Of a stretch of DNA of 60,000 nucleotides, positions 1 through 10,311 are shown in pieces. Position numbers and translations under genes: made by a program. Origin of the DNA: Lineus longissimus (taxonomy: Eukaryota; Nemertea; Pilidiophora; Heteronemertea; Lineidae); assembly GCF_910592395.1 (NCBI RefSeq), contig NC_088313.1, forward strand, positions 20,478,437 to 20,538,436, in the 5' to 3' direction. Under the pieces are notes generated by a model. The model had not been told where the DNA came from and made no database searches. It saw only the letters and a program-made list of their open reading frames with translations. Position 1 is the first letter of the stretch, and each line of letters starts with the position of its first letter.

Positions 1-1120
1 AGGTCTGGTAGTGACCTTAACTCGTTTTTAACAACTCGGCTCAAGAGTCAGATAACTGGACCGTTACATTTAAAAGGTTTATCGGCCGGATGGACGCAGC
101 ATGAACGGAAACCTCACATAGCGCTCACATAATTTCATTTTTAACACCAACCGCTTGCTAATGAAGACAAATTGCAAGAGTGCAACTGAAGTGGGAGGAA
201 TCAGGCTTGATGCTACATTAAAACTCCCACTGGGACAGTTAGACATCAGCCTATCACGGCCGCGGGAAACTGTGTTGCACTTTCTCCATGTTCATATGAT
301 TACTGCAAAGCTGTCAAATTAGGTAGTCGCCAAAGTCACTTTCAGCAATATCTGGCAATGTTAGAGACGAAAAGAGACCATGCAGGACAATCACGAATTG
401 GTTGTCCTGAAGTGATTTCCCTGATCGGTATACGAAATACAATAGTGTACGTTCAAGCGTAAGTTTGACAAACTAAACGGATCATGGTGATCAGCCCGAT
501 TACTCAATGTACAGTAGGATGATGTATAGCTCCCGGCGCAAGGGCGTTTATCAATACAAAAAAGCATAATTGACTTTGAATCATAATCCCTTTAGCCATC
601 GATCAGTAACTCACAATAAAGTACAACAAGCTGTCAAATCGACTTATTCTTTACCAGTCATGCTTCGGTTGAACAATGACAAATGACAATAGAATACGCC
701 GCTCAATAGAATACGCCTTACTTTGTTCGCTTTGACACAATTTCACACCCGTTTGTTTCAATTCTGGGTGAAGCAGGATTCATTGATATCCCTTGATGCC
801 CCATTTAGCTCTCCCAGTGGAGCAATCAAACCAACAATGGTTATGCGTACACCGGGAGGCGCCTGTCCCCGCGATAACCAAGTACGACCACCGATGGGAC
901 ATTCTTGACCATCTCAAGCCAGCAGAGCTCTGGTGAGAATGGTACACGTTTTGAATACACAAGACACCTGGCTTAATGGTTGAGGCAGGCACAGCCTTCA
1001 GGAAAATGAACCGAACACACTATCCTCATTTGTTTCTCTCAAAACCTCGTAAAGACAATGAACTTGACATATCCTTGACAAGGGCCTATTAGGAGACTTC
1101 CTGTAGTCTGCCCCTATCCA
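1..1120. other. unassigned sequence, no gene seen
   Basis: No recognisable protein, RNA gene or repeat was found. The longest open frames are about 60-70 codons on either strand (723-908 plus, 780-992 minus). They overlap each other and resemble no family I know. Composition is somewhat less AT-rich than the regions after 2.7 kb. Confidence 0.4.
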
Positions 1121-1276
1121 ATGACAATGACCCAACTGGAAGTTGCTAAATCAGAAGATTGTCCTTCCACGATGCCCATCTATGCTGCTGGCGATCGGAA
1201 AGCATTGGGAGCAGCCAAGGGTAAATTTAGCACGGCTTGGACAATCAACAGCCGCGAAACTGTAGACCCGGTCTAG
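1121..1276 (+). CDS. possible small ORF or exon, unknown product
   Basis: A 51-codon frame runs from ATG (1121) to TAG (1274-1276). It includes the stretch MPIYAAGDRKALGAAKGKF. No family is recognised. Inside it, around 1219-1226, 'AAGGGTAAAT' would make an acceptable splice donor, so it could be a 5' exon rather than a complete smORF. Against it, the opposite strand (1151-1363) is also open for 70 codons, so the patch may simply be poor in stop codons. The start context is weak (C at -3). Confidence 0.1.
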   Translation: MTMTQLEVAKSEDCPSTMPIYAAGDRKALGAAKGKFSTAWTINSRETVDPV

Positions 1277-2893
1277 AGTTAAGAGCTCAGCTGTTAGCAA
1301 CTTCGCCACGCGCACATCCGCCAGGAAATAGAGATGTGGTCGATGATGTTCCGCGTATATCACCGGTAATTATCATTACCAGCACCCTGGGAACACTTCT
1401 CTAAATGAATGAGGCCATTTAGCCCATTGTGTTCGGGAAGCCACCGGCTAATAATGAACTCGAGCTACTTCTCATGAGCAGATACTCCGTGGTGTTGACG
1501 ATGAGTCTTGATCACGAAAGGCAATCTATATTGGCTTATTTTCATGTTGTAATTCGTGAGGGGTTTTTCGCACCTTTTCCTTCATCTGACACTTTGACAT
1601 TTGGTACAAGTATAAATCGCCAATAGTCTGAGAACTTTTGGTAACACCGACATCCAGCTGAAACGTCCGGGTAACGGTCGCCAAATCCATTCAATACACT
1701 TTCAGTATGTAGAAAGCAAATGAATCGTGGTTACTTCGAACCCGAGATCAGCGGTTGCTGCTTTCCGCCTACTGACAGTGGCCGTCAAAGCATGGCCGTC
1801 AAAGTGCCCCACTGCTTGCTCATATTAAACGTATTGGTAGTGCATGCCCTTGATGACAGGAAACAAGACATCGACCACTGATGAACCTTCATCCCCTCCA
1901 CCAACAATGCATGCAACAGTGCTTCCCGTTGTTAGCAAACCATCGAGATATTACCCCAACGTGGCCGATATTTCAATAGAGCGTGATGCTGTGCCTCATA
2001 CAATCGCTATTGGATGAGATTAAGCAATGATTACAGGGCACTCTGGTCACACCAAGATCTCTTCGCTCCATCGATAGCGGGCGCACTGTTTTATGATTGA
2101 GACCAAGAACGGAATAGTATATATGATCGCTCTTTATCTGCCCTGACAAAGACAAGCAATACCAAGGAATTCAATGAAACCACTGAAAGAGCATAACGTG
2201 ATATCTCTCATCACAATGATACACTCAATGAAGAGATGGCCGTCTCTCGTGACCGCTAGCTGCGCTCTCCATGACCGTGGTAACACACCCTCGTACAATC
2301 ACTCCCTCGTGTCCAATATCTAATGGGTGCAATAACAGTTTTGTCATGTTCGTGCGTTTGTAAGCATGAGCTGAGATATGGACCGTGATACAGCAAGTTG
2401 ACTACTGTGGCCGTCAACGCATGGAGGTAAATCGTATCATTTTTACAGCAAGACCTAATCAGCCAGGCTCAAGTGGAGTGCAGTTACTTAAGTGCTACTC
2501 GAAGTCCGGGCATGACGGTGGCAGTTTGACATACAGGAAAACCGCCTATCGACTGCACCAACTGTCCGTGACGAACCTCCTTCTTTACACATCAATTTTC
2601 TCCGAAATGCGCGAAACACTACCATCGTTGTTTTTTTTCCGACTTTTTCAATGTAGCACGTAATCCTGGTAAATTGGATTAGGTCAATTAGGCCGATCCT
2701 GATTAGGTTACACAGTGATAGTTAGGTTAGTGTCAAATGGCTTGAGGCAGGAAAAAATTGAAGTACGTGGGCAGCTAATATAAGGCACTAAAATCGCTTT
2801 ATATTTGAGAGGAACCAACATTAAAAAGGGTTAGGTGGAGACACTATAAGTCATAACACTTATGGCTTATCGTATGAACCAAGATCCCATCTA
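1277..2893. other. unassigned sequence with one tiny tandem repeat
   Basis: No gene is recognised. The 12-mer tggccgtcaaag occurs at 1779-1790 and again at 1793-1804, a two-copy 14-bp tandem. A related word, tggccgtcaacg, lies near 2408. The longest frame (2385-2663 plus, 92 codons from an in-frame start codon) has no recognisable motif. Confidence 0.35.
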
Positions 2894-2923
2894 TGATGAC
2901 GACGACGACGATGACGATGATGT
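2894..2923 (+). repeat. GAT/GAC trinucleotide microsatellite
   Basis: About 30 bp of imperfect (GAY)n, reading tgatgacgacgacgacgatg and continuing with gacgatgatg. It is not inside any convincing reading frame, so no acidic protein tract is claimed. Confidence 0.8.
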
Positions 2924-5570
2924 GCAACTTTTTACGAAGAAGCTGTACTCATGTTGAATCAGTGTGAATGATAGACAGCGAGATCCACGTCTTTAATCAA
3001 AATATTATCGAGGACGTTGATAAATTACTTGCCCTGATCACGTTGTCTAAAGGAATGGCAACAAATGAAACATATTAATCATCGTCCTCAATTAGCGTTC
3101 TTGTGTCATGGAACTGTCCCGATGATCGAAGTTATGTTATATTCATACAGCAATACCAATTGATCATCTTGATAAGCAAAGTCTTCAAAAGCACGGAAAC
3201 GAGCGGCCTGATATGTTGAAAGCCGTTGTGATTAGCCTTAGATGAAGGAAGAAATCATGCAAACAGAACTTACCAACAATGCCAACATGTTTGCATGGTG
3301 TGGTTCCGTGTTATGTTTATTCGAACAATCAGTGGTGGTTAAATGTTTCACATCAATAAAATCTTCAACAGATAAACTACTGGCTTAAGAAAACCGGAAT
3401 GTACATTGGGTACATACCACGTTTCTTTGCCAGACGAAAATGAAAAGGCGTGATCGGAAAGTTGAAAATGTCTTTTTGAGGCGGATGTACAGCGTGTTCA
3501 TGATGTATACTTAAAGTCTTAGACATGTTGATTTATAGTGGAGTTTACTATCGACGTGTAATGAATACGACTTACAACACGGAATTCCCCGTTTTAATTG
3601 AAATAATCCCATCATCAACTCCCACGAAGCATCGATAAAAAATGCGATATTGCAGCCTTTTGACTTATCAATCACTTTAATGAGACAATTAGCATGTCTG
3701 TCGGCGGAAGTTTGCCATTGATGTCGTCGATTATATCGGAATCTATGTGTCCTGTTGATGTATATAAGTATCATAATACTATATCAAATGACACATTTTT
3801 TTCTATTTTGTATTAGGCCATTAGGGTATTGGCATACGCTGTCAAAGATGAAAAGCCATACATAGAGTGTTCGGTCTAGACAATAACGGGATTGATACAG
3901 CAGGCTGCGTATACTACGTTAACCTGATCCCATTAATCGTCTACGGACATACGGATGTTCCATAGATAGGTTAAGCTTGCATTCACAGTGGCGAAAATAT
4001 TCTGGGCCCTAAACATCCAATGGCCGATGGACAAAAACCTGTTCGTATACTACTGTCAGCGAGTAAATATGTCTTAGCACTATCAGACACATGCTTGCAA
4101 TATTGTATACTCTTTGTCACTAACGTCAAAGAGTAACAACAAAAATATCTTTAGGTGTAACTTCATGACGCCAATATCGTGCTTGTCACTTGAAGAATAT
4201 CAGTTGGCATGTACACGGCATGGAGGGTGCATGCAGGCGACTGTAAGGATGCCATCAGCTTTCTTCTAGCCTCGTAGAATCGGCGTAGAGAGAAATGTCT
4301 ATCGTTGGAACTGCCTGAAACGCTCGGGAGGAAAAGTGACGGGAACATAGGCCCCTTATTGGTTATCTATGGCCGCGACACAGCAACATGTAATCTGTTT
4401 TCGAACAGTTCTATGTCCTCCCAGATAAAGTCTTCCGAATCGACGTGGCAACTCATCATGACTTTTTTCTCTCGACGTCTAATTAAGACCACCGAGACGG
4501 TTTACATCCTTCCCTAATTCTAGTTACAGCTACGGATCTACGTGATGAACATTCTTAACGTGATACGAAGCGATACATCATTAACACAGTTCCACAGAGC
4601 CGGCCAGACTAAGTCAAATCAAATGGCTATCTTAACTTTAAACATTCCAGAGCACAATGTTTCAGGCATCACTGGTGATCTGATGACTTCCAGCATTATT
4701 CAGTTGAAATATCGTTTAGAAAAGAGAGACATTATTACCGAATATATGCACAGGTAAATTAACAAGTCTAAAATGGCTCTGTTGCCTGATTCGTGGCTAA
4801 GATATTCGATGAGGGTAGCGTTCTGGAATATCAAAATAATTCCATTCAGTGAATAGCTTACCTTAGCTTAATTTCTTCCAAGATTGCGTTATTCCCCGGA
4901 TCGTACACTAATATCTAGTACAGTCAGCTATGGGTAAATCCGTTGAATAGGAGATGATTCTTGTAGCCAACTGTAGCATCAGGGTTATATAGGCAGACTC
5001 ATCAGTGCAATGGTAAGGCCTGCCTACTTAATTACTCGATCATCTGATGATGATCATTCGAGGTCGACCATTTTCCCCACTGGGTCATTCACCAATTAAT
5101 CCTTTGCCACAACCATAATGTACTACATTTCATACAATAATGTAACTTTAGAAATATAATTTGGGCGGAAATTAATATCAATAGCCACCTCTCAGAAAAT
5201 AGATCACAGGACCGCTAAATTCCTTGTCTGAATAATATGGTTGTCTCACTCGTCATATTTTGTCGATTTGGAGTCACAAGCAAAGGATCTACGTACATCC
5301 GATTTCGTCCATAAAATACAGGGAAATGTATTATTAAACATAATGAATATGATATATTGCTTTATATTGCATTACAACCACTATTCTATGCCATTGGTAT
5401 GCTAGGGCAGCCAGTTTTAGGAAGCCAAACCAATTGCCTCATTTGTATTCGGTGTTGAAACACTGTCGGCCAAGAAATGAAATGAGTGAGACGATGTTTC
5501 AATCACACTTCGTTAATGTTACCGAGAAGTATATGAATTAATATGACTGAACTAGTTGCGGATACCACTG
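2924..5570. other. unassigned sequence, no gene seen
   Basis: AT-rich sequence without recognisable features. The longest frame is on the minus strand at 3511-3774 (87 codons, ATG start). It contains no known motif, and its length is expected by chance. Confidence 0.4.
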
Positions 5571-5656
5571 ATATTGTTCGCATGGGCATCATTTGCTAAC
5601 TAGCGTGACTTACATATTGTTCGCATGGGCATCATTTGCTAACTGGCATGACTTAC
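5571..5656 (+). repeat. two-copy 43-bp tandem duplication
   Basis: The 43-bp unit beginning atattgttcgcatgggcatc at 5571 is repeated at 5614. The copies differ at very few positions (for example ctagcgtg against ctggcatg). The near-identity points to a recent local duplication. Confidence 0.9.
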
Positions 5657-5829
5657 AAATTGTGATAGGTGGGTAAGACGTACACTCATATCGCGGAGAT
5701 ATTTCAAGTTTTGTGATGCTTACTATTCGTAACTAGGTTTGTGTACAACGTAAAACCTTGACAAGTGTTGGATTGACTGACCACAGCTTGATGGCCAAAA
5801 TGATTATAGTAGTATATAGTAGTATTGGC

Positions 5830-6240
5830 CTTTTAATCAATAACCTGATGCATCTCTTGGGCGAAGAGTAATGGCAATTATGTTGACCTGCCATGATATG
5901 ACATTGATAATATCTGCCAGTTAGCCAGCTGGGATACACTGTAATGAAATTAACACCATAGTATCAGGATGAATATCATATGGTCAATCTGATGTAGAAA
6001 TCAATACATGTAGCTTTTAAATACCGTATCGAAAATGGATGCCTTAGCCTTTAATAGCCTCACGAATCTCGCGGGTCAGAGGTAATGGGAATTATGGTGA
6101 CTCCTGCCAACATCGCGATTGCGCGATTATAGAGTCCGCTAAATATGACCGTGATAATGTCTGTTACCACTACCTAGTTATGAATGAACACTTAATGAGG
6201 ATGAAAATTTTGTATGGTAGTTCCGATGTAGAAATCAATC
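5830..6240 (+). repeat. old degenerate duplication, about 215-235 bp offset
   Basis: The words around 5830-5998 recur in diverged form around 6050-6240 in the same order. Examples are 'gccttttaat' then 'gcctttaat', 'agtaatggcaattatg' then 'ggtaatgggaattatg', and 'gatgtagaaatcaat' at about 5990 and again at about 6222. The offset drifts from about 214 to 233 bp, so indels have accumulated. It could be an old segmental tandem duplication or two copies of an unknown dispersed repeat. Confidence 0.6.
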
Positions 6241-7066
6241 TCTCTTAACTAGAGTGTAAGAAGTGACAGCCATCGAAAGGAAATTAAATTGGAACCCCGG
6301 TCGTCGACCACCCCCGTAACGCGACTACCCCACTATGACTACCAATATTCGACGGTCCTGAATGGTTTCCTCTATAATTTTGCCTTTGAAATTTTTTTTA
6401 GAATTTTGAACCTGATGAAACCAACCGTTCTCACACAAAAATTTCAACAGAAATGCTCAAATGCTTCAAGTAACCTCCACATCCTTAACGAGACCTTGCA
6501 AGGGTAGTTCAGGCTCACAACTCAGACAAATCAGGTGATTAGGCCAGCCTAGTTTGAAATATACACCTGTTACCTCCCTCTCTACTCACAGTTCACAGCC
6601 GTGTATCCATAGCACTCCATACTCATACAGACAGACATCAGTCCGATCACACAATTCGCAATTGTTTTTATCATTAAAGCGCCAACTGAGCCTTTGAACT
6701 CTATAGCCAAAGGGAAATAATTAACTAAGTGCCTCCGAAGCCATTTGGTTCAACTTTTTGTCATTTGTATCGGTTTCGTACGATAGCGCTATCGGAAGGA
6801 AAATATCACACCCCGATAAACACGTTAGCAAAGAAGATATCATTCTTACCAACAAGAAGACAAAAATACCTCTAGGCTTTTTTTAAGTTCCATGTAATAT
6901 CACGGATCCTACCTCGCGAACGTGGTTGGTGAAGCCAAGCGTTACGAGTAATGACCCATCATCGAGGTATTAGCTCAGGGTTATCAGAAATACGGAGTGA
7001 ATCCAAGCATTCTCGCATTTAGATTATGGTTTCTCCAGCTGCCAAGAAGCTACCTAGGTTTCTTCG
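6241..7066. other. unassigned sequence, no gene seen
   Basis: No gene recognised. A 72-codon plus-strand frame (6289-6507) has no motif. Composition is typical of the surrounding AT-rich DNA. Confidence 0.4.
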
Positions 7067-7131
7067 CATCATTCCGCAGGGTTTTTTTGGAGTGGGAAGA
7101 CCACGTCTTCAGAACAACCCTTGGAATGATG
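7067..7131. other. imperfect hairpin, possible structured RNA
   Basis: The 65-nt segment folds on itself in three nested stems. CATCATTCC (7067) pairs with GGAATGATG (ending 7131), 9 bp. Then AGGGTT pairs with AACCCT, 6 bp. Then GAAGA pairs with TCTTC around a 5-nt loop (ccacg). Internal loops separate the stems. The size resembles a small pre-miRNA-like hairpin, but the stems are interrupted and no homologue is recognised. Two overlapping plus-strand frames (6997-7224 and 7026-7250) cross it, so a coding origin is not excluded. Confidence 0.35.
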
Positions 7132-7971
7132 TTGGTAACACCAGCGCCATGTCTACAGCAGTCCAACACGCACGCCACAGAGGTAATAGAACTCTGTATG
7201 ATACTACACCAACGTTTCTTATAACATTGGCCAGATCGAAGACAGAATGATTGGAATCTAATTTTATCGCATAGGCTGCTTACTCTCAGATGACTGGTTG
7301 GAAACAGTTTGATATTCTCTTCAAGCTGAGCCCTCCAATCAACACATCGCCAGCCGTATCTGTCTCATTTCCACACCATGACCACGACAAACCCCGCAAA
7401 TTCGAAACGACGTCTAGTATTCTTATTATCACATACAGATATCGTGCACCGTCATGTCGGAACCGATCAGATTAAAGGCGGACTATTGGATTAGACCATA
7501 ATTAGTCGGCTATCAGGATATTAAACATTTGCTTAGTAAGAAAAGAGAGGCGAATTCGGAAATAAAGGGAAGGTAATTTCACCCGTAATGTCATATTTTC
7601 CGATATTACGGCCGACCCTTGCTCTAGTCTTTTTTCTTTCGGTACCGGTACATATTTCTGTAGGCGATTCTTTGTCCTCATATTAGCTGAGGTATCTGCC
7701 TTTGTTGTGTGTCAGAGATGCAGCTTGAGAATCGTGTCCGGAAGAATTTCAGTACATGTATATAACTATATGTATTGGTTACATCCCTAAAGACTCCCTT
7801 ATTTTTTCTTCCAGCAAAACATTTATACATTGTTCTACCAAATGAGAAAGAAGTATTCATTCTTCATTTTAAGATAAGAATATATCGACATATGATCTTT
7901 TCCACCGAAGAATGTTTCCTGGTTGTTCTTTTGTCCACAATATGGCTCCCTGTGAAATCAGATACCTCGTT
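7132..7971. other. unassigned sequence, no gene seen
   Basis: Only short overlapping frames of about 60 codons on both strands. No repeat or motif was recognised. Confidence 0.4.
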
Positions 7972-8196
7972 TTAAAGATTATAACGTCCAGCTATGGAAC
8001 GAATGTGATAGAACTTTATCAATTCAACAACTTGATTACATAAAGAGAACTTTGGTAAAGAGAATGCTTTATCAATTCTTGATAATACCCACCATTGTGC
8101 TGCATTTATAGATATATCGTCTTCACCACGGAGCCCCTGTAAGAAAGTGAGACCGTGAATAGCCTGCAGGTCCACTTTTTTGTTGTCACGATACAT
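7972..8196 (-). CDS. possible small ORF, unknown product
   Basis: A 74-codon frame starts at an ATG and reads MYRDNKKVDLQAIHGLTFLQ at its N-terminus. It has a balanced residue mix and no transmembrane segment or known motif. The ATG has C at -3, a weak context. It could be a 3' exon or chance. It lies just before a tandem duplication on the plus-strand map, and no partner exon was found. Confidence 0.12.
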   Translation of the reverse strand: MYRDNKKVDLQAIHGLTFLQGLRGEDDISINAAQWWVLSRIDKAFSLPKFSLCNQVVELIKFYHIRSIAGRYNL

Positions 8197-8230
8197 GAGT
8201 TGGTAAACATCCCTTAGATATGAAGATTAG

Positions 8231-8390
8231 CTTTTCCCAGGGGTGTGATGGCAAGGTTCACGTCAAAGGGACACAAACGGAAAATACTCTTAGTACACGC
8301 TCAGTGAAGACTTTTTTGCAGGGTAAGATGGGAAGGCTCATGTCAAAGGGACACAAATAGAAAATACTCGTACTCTCAGTGAAGAATTTT
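8231..8390 (+). repeat. two-copy 80-bp tandem duplication, diverged
   Basis: gtcaaagggacacaaa occurs at 8262 and again at 8342. The flanking words agree in order (cttttcccaggggtg / ctttttttgcagggta-like starts, then gaaaatactc, then ctcagtgaaga). Divergence is moderate, so the event is older than the 5571 duplication. Confidence 0.8.
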
Positions 8391-10071
8391 TGAAAGCCAT
8401 TATGTTTTCCGCGAGATAATGGAAACATGATGTTTTTGTTAGGCTAAATGGTGGATAGTAGCCGTACTATGAGGTCATGCAAATGAAAATGGTGGCTATA
8501 AACCGGGCAGATATGTAAAGCATTTACATATTCCATCGTTTGAGTAAACAAACCTAATGCCGCCCTTTCAACACTAACTCTGAAACGATTTCTCTGAGGT
8601 GAAATAAACAAGCGCTAGATGATGCCTGCCTGTTCAATGCCAAACCAGCAAATGGTAAAATTCGTAAAAAAAATTAATGTTTTTCAGGTAGGCAACCTGT
8701 AGAGGTTTTACAGTGAAATGAAATTAGGCCCAGGTCTTTCAGAACCTCAAATCTATAAAGAAAGATTTCAACGAGATTTATACTAGTATTTGTGGTGGCC
8801 GGAAAACCTTATAAATGTGTTTCAAAAACATTTTTTCAACGGGCGAAAAGTCATAAACCATTCCTGAAATTTTTAACAGACGTAACGTATATATTTTCAA
8901 GACAACATATGACAGACAACAATAAAAGAACTCAGCCCTAACAGGTCGATTATCAGTTTTTAGATCGAATAGGCCGTGTTGTTATTCACGTTCGCGTCAA
9001 ATGTTTAGAATAAAAAAAATCGATTTCTAAGAATATCAACAATCGCTATCAATAGTTTATATCTTGAGAAGTATGTTCATGTTTAGTCAACAAGTATAAA
9101 AATAAAACCGAATAGGCCTACCTGTAAATTGGAAATTTGGAAATGTCAGGTCCATGCTCTGTTTTCTTTGGGTGCCAGATGTGGTCCCTTCAAACTATTT
9201 TTAAGATGATAAGTGCAACGACTGTCAGAGGGGAGAGGCGCTTGGACCTAAAATCGACTAAAATAGAAGTGAAAACACTTACCCTATACACGAGTACCAG
9301 CTACATTAGATCCTGTTGAAATGCTGGTCATTCTTGACCTAAAAAAGACAAAGTTATAGGATGAATTTGCACTCACATATCAATGTCCCATCCGAAATGA
9401 AAACAGTGATTACCTGTGAACTTTGTTTTTAGAAAAGGGACCTTTTGTATCTGAAGTAGCACTCGGATAATGTCATATCCCGATTAAAAACATCCTCGAT
9501 ACCTTTTCACTGAACAAAAGCTAAAAACTCTGAAGTAGCATAGGTTCTTAGATGTAAACAAGTCATAATTAGTTTCACACTGCAATGTGCAGTGGCCAGA
9601 AAATCTCACACAGGCCTTACTCTTGACTCCGCCTCGTGTATATCCAAGTTTACCTAACTGAGTGAAAAGTGCGAAAACAATCCGAATTTGTCATTCAAAA
9701 CCTTGTTTTTCATGAATGTAATCCCACGGTATCACATCGAACGCAAAGCCTATACCATTAGGCCTGTTCTGCCTTCCCGCCTGAAAACTGCCAGTGTTAT
9801 TCATTTACTTTTATACCAATTCGATGTATCAAATCGCTTGACTTTCATTAATGGTATACATAGTCCGTTGAGTAAACACCTGTATACCTGAACCTCGTAA
9901 TACGGTAAATAAACAGGTCTTCGGTTTACAACTTTGCAATAATACTTTGCGCCGTGTTGGTGAAAATAAACGCATGAAATGATATGCCGTACAGGTTCGA
10001 TCAACTCTTTTTCATCATGCCAGTCTCGAATATTCTAAAAAGCAAAATATAGTGTCGCGACTAGGCTAATC
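8391..10071. other. unassigned AT-rich sequence
   Basis: No gene or structured repeat seen. The word tctgaagtagca occurs twice about 80 bp apart (near 9449 and 9529), without a longer alignable duplication. Confidence 0.4.
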
Positions 10072-10311
10072 TCACAAGTCAAACTGTTCTGGTAATACAT
10101 TTGTGTAAGTCAAAGAAGTCTTCATAAACGACTGCAAAATAAGAATACTATCATTGATTAAGGAAACGTCGAGTGCACTTGTATCAGGGATCATCCCCGA
10201 AATAGCCTGCTTCTGACGAACGTACCAAAGAAGACCAGGCGAACCAATATCTATAAACTCGTAAGGTCGTTCAATATGTTTCTTCGGGCGGACGTAGCCC
10301 CTCCGATCCAT
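10072..10311 (-). CDS. candidate small protein gene or 3' exon
   Basis: A 79-codon frame begins at an ATG with A at -3 and G at +4, a strong metazoan start context. It reads MDRRGYVRPKKHIERPYEFI at the N-terminus and ends in PEQFDL before TGA. The frame is open 11 codons further upstream to a stop. The N-terminus is basic and the middle mixes polar and hydrophobic residues, with no signal peptide or membrane segment. I recognise no family. It could be a single-exon small gene or a last exon. No polyadenylation signal was found close downstream. Confidence 0.2.
   Translation of the reverse strand: MDRRGYVRPKKHIERPYEFIDIGSPGLLWYVRQKQAISGMIPDTSALDVSLINDSILILQSFMKTSLTYTNVLPEQFDL

Noticed and set aside
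780-1363. Overlapping 60-70 codon frames on both strands
   Set aside because: No motif, no start context, and mutually overlapping. Expected by chance.
1725-1790. tRNA-like B-box complement (ttcgaacccgaga) on the minus strand
   Set aside because: No acceptor stem, A box or anticodon arm can be paired around it.
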